From: Colwellia sp. PAMC 21821
GTDB lineage: Bacteria > Pseudomonadota > Gammaproteobacteria > Enterobacterales > Alteromonadaceae
DNA length: 64,000 bases
Reading direction: 5' to 3'
NCBI RefSeq assembly: GCF_002077175.1
Contig: NZ_CP014943.1
Coordinates: 4,464,001-4,528,000 of the forward strand
Shown here: piece after piece, positions 62,237 through 64,000 of the stretch
Numbering within the stretch: position 1 is the first letter of the stretch
Layout of the letters: each line of letters starts with the position of its first letter
Program-made: the position numbers and the translations under genes
The notes under the pieces: generated by a model
What the model was told of the DNA's origin: nothing
Database searches by the model: none
Seen by the model: the letters and a program-made list of their open reading frames with translations, nothing else

Positions 62237-62259
62237 ACATGAGGCTTAATTACGCGTTA

Positions 62260-64000
62260 TTAAAACTTGTAGCTAACACCTACTTTTACACGCCATGTTG
62301 AATCTTCAGTATAAAATTTATCGTAGTTGTTAGTGTTAGAAGTTGGTCTGTGGTAAACATATTGTCCGTTATCCGGATCAACCGTAAACTCAGCTAACTC
62401 AATAGTACCAAAATCACTACCACGTACTTTACCCTTAGTGCTATAAATCATGTTCAAAAGGTTATCTACTGTAAAGTAAAAAATACCTTTGTGATCATTC
62501 ATAAAGCCTGGAATTTCTTGGCGTATGCTTAAATCAAGCGTTGTAACCCAAGGCGTTGTACTCACACCTTTAGGTAAGTAGCCACCCGCGTATTTATCTA
62601 ACCCTAATGCATTAATAGACTTAAAGAAATCTGCTTCAGCTTCTGGTGAAGTAAATCTTACGTTATCATCACCTGGACTTGGGATATAAGGTAAGAATGA
62701 ATCACTGAATGTACCTGGGCTAAGTAAACCATATGGGTCTCTTCCTGGGCCATTGCGACCATCTACATCATTACCATCTAGGTAATAAGTAATTGGCTTG
62801 CCAGAACGACGCTCAAAGAATACGTTAACATTGGTGTTATAACCTTCAACGAACTCATGTTTGAAACCTAAGTTCACAACAAATCTGTGTTCAGTTTCAA
62901 AGCTAGAACGACCTACTATCGCTTCGTTACGGTTAATGGTTGTATTGAAACCATAGTTACTACCTGCTGTAGAGCTGGTGCTAGGATGTGCATCAGTAAC
63001 ATCTTGGTTTGTATACGATGTTGTTACACTTACGCCATTGTCCCAAGCTTTACTTAGTACTGTACTAAATATTTTTGAAGTACCATCTTTATCCGCATTA
63101 GTTAGCATTAAGTCTGTCGTGTTGCCATCTGCATCGTCATATAAAATACGACCGCCATCGGCTGTTGTACCAGACTCGTCACCGAATAAACTCGCATCTT
63201 GCCAGAAAGAAGTGTTTTCAGCTTTTTTGTACATGAACTCAGTCGTCCAAAGTACGTCTTCACCAATAAATGGAATATCTATTAGATAATCAGCAGCAAT
63301 TTGATAACGCCAATCTGAAGGTAAGTCGTAGCTAGGATCTGTAAAGTTTGTACCGGCAAAAATTTCTGAGCCAGCGACTTGATCAACAAGTGGTTGATAT
63401 GGAACTTTAATATCAACATCTGTAAATGTGCCACGCTCATCAAATCTTGCACGGCCAACACCTGGATTAGAGTAAGCGTTAGATATCCATACTGTTGGTT
63501 GGCCACCAGAGAAACGGCCAATACCACCACGAACAACTAAATCTTCAGAAGCATCCCAGTTAAATCCAAAACGTGGTAAGAAAATATCGACACCATCAAG
63601 GTTTTCAGTATTGTCATAACCTGTACGATCAAAAGCTTGACCGTTGAATGCTGGTGCGTCGTCTGATGCTAAACGCTCATAACGAAGACCAAAATCTAGC
63701 GTTAAATCGTCAGAGAAAGCCCACTCATCGTGAATATAAAGTGCATGTTCATCACGAACAAACTCAGCAGCAGCATCGTTAGGGTTAAGTGACGTTGCAT
63801 TTTGATAGATTACACGTTCAGCAATTCTATTTTCAAAATCTTCAAGGCTATCGAAAGTGTAATCACCTTTAGTGTTTTGTAAGAATAAATTGAATATGTC
63901 TAAACGCTTAAACTGATAACCAAAAGAAAGACTGTGATCGTCAATTAAGTAATCGCCATCAAGTCCAACAATGAAAGTTTTCTTATTTAATTCATTAGAG
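62260..64000 (-). CDS. Oar-like TonB-dependent receptor, C-terminal part
   Basis: The C-terminal 579 codons of a TonB-dependent receptor are present; the N-terminus lies beyond the window. The frame is open to the window edge, with continuous peptide such as GRFSGGQPTVWISNAYSNPG and PSDWRYQIAADYLIDIPFIG leading into EFMYKKAENTSFWQDASLFG. The protein ends VKVGVSYKF with a terminal aromatic residue. The blocks with FGFNW, DDEWAFSDDLTLDFGLRYER-like text and a large extracellular barrel resemble Oar-type receptors of marine bacteria. The substrate is unknown. It differs from the tandem receptors at 52.7-58.4 kb and has a separate terminator. Confidence 0.85.
   Translation of the reverse strand, partial: SNELNKKTFIVGLDGDYLIDDHSLSFGYQFKRLDIFNLFLQNTKGDYTFDSLEDFENRIAERVIYQNATSLNPNDAAAEFVRDEHALYIHDEWAFSDDLTLDFGLRYERLASDDAPAFNGQAFDRTGYDNTENLDGVDIFLPRFGFNWDASEDLVVRGGIGRFSGGQPTVWISNAYSNPGVGRARFDERGTFTDVDIKVPYQPLVDQVAGSEIFAGTNFTDPSYDLPSDWRYQIAADYLIDIPFIGEDVLWTTEFMYKKAENTSFWQDASLFGDESGTTADGGRILYDDADGNTTDLMLTNADKDGTSKIFSTVLSKAWDNGVSVTTSYTNQDVTDAHPSTSSTAGSNYGFNTTINRNEAIVGRSSFETEHRFVVNLGFKHEFVEGYNTNVNVFFERRSGKPITYYLDGNDVDGRNGPGRDPYGLLSPGTFSDSFLPYIPSPGDDNVRFTSPEAEADFFKSINALGLDKYAGGYLPKGVSTTPWVTTLDLSIRQEIPGFMNDHKGIFYFTVDNLLNMIYSTKGKVRGSDFGTIELAEFTVDPDNGQYVYHRPTSNTNNYDKFYTEDSTWRVKVGVSYKF

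Noticed and set aside
63235..63536. Apparent frameshift or new start in the last TonB receptor at 63234
   Set aside because: Translating upstream on the minus strand gives one continuous, family-like peptide across 63234 to the window edge; the shorter frame is only an internal methionine.
1..64000. CRISPR arrays, rRNA, tRNA, prophage or toxin-antitoxin genes
   Set aside because: I saw no regularly spaced repeats, no tRNA-like cloverleaf and no such protein families.

Overview
The window looks like the chromosome of a marine gammaproteobacterium of the Alteromonadales, probably Colwelliaceae. This is inferred from the AT-rich DNA, the many TonB-dependent receptors, an Alteromonadales-style AcnA, CstA and deoA/cdd, and short mobile repeats ending in ATACCAAT. 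No rRNA, tRNA or CRISPR array was seen.

Most of it (about 6.0-58.4 kb) is a steroid catabolic island, and the gene content points to bile-acid-type substrates. Left to right: the end of a 3-alpha-hydroxysteroid dehydrogenase-like SDR (1-209); housekeeping genes (two divergent phosphoribosyltransferase paralogues, acnA, a DCC-family protein); ipdF with a MaoC gene (6.0-7.3 kb); a long minus-strand operon hsaC-ipdA-ipdB-crotonase-ipdC-echA20-ipdE1-ipdE2-fadA6-SDR-amidase (19.4-8.1 kb) that opens ring A and degrades rings C/D; an upstream operon SDR-SnoaL-acyl-CoA synthetase-aldolase-DUF35/MaoC (25.0-19.6 kb); a divergent hsaD plus a flavin enoate reductase and an SDR (25.3-29.2 kb); CstA, an SDR and a GluR0-like receptor channel (29.9-34.0 kb); a side-chain operon SDR-chsH2-chsE1-chsH1-ltp2-chsE2 plus a second acyl-CoA dehydrogenase pair (42.9-34.8 kb); a divergent enoyl-CoA hydratase; an MFS carrier; a LuxR-type regulator resembling TeiR; hsaA, a kshB-like reductase, an SDR and an OYE (51.2-47.0 kb); another SDR; and two tandem TonB-dependent receptors, the first broken by a 2-base deletion. 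After this come an IS1111-type element inserted in a 250-bp MITE, deoA-cdd, and a third TonB receptor cut by the window edge.

As a pathway, the receptors and carrier would import the steroid. SDRs and a BaiE-like SnoaL protein would modify hydroxyl groups. Two acyl-CoA dehydrogenase/hydratase/retro-aldolase modules would shorten the side chain in two rounds. HsaA, HsaC and HsaD would open and split ring A, and the Ipd/EchA20/FadA6 enzymes would degrade the C/D-ring remnant. kstD, kshA, hsaB, hsaEFG and fadD3 are not in the window.

The most notable signal is a 20-bp site, consensus NNTAGTCYNNATNGACGATG in the gene direction, found ten times, each upstream of a catabolic transcription unit. 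It looks like the operator of an island-wide regulon, and the LuxR/TeiR-like protein is the obvious candidate regulator. The second is a 9-nt match, plus a 5-nt match to the opposite strand, between the noncoding end of the IS1111-type element and the two sides of its own insertion site, as expected for a guide RNA.
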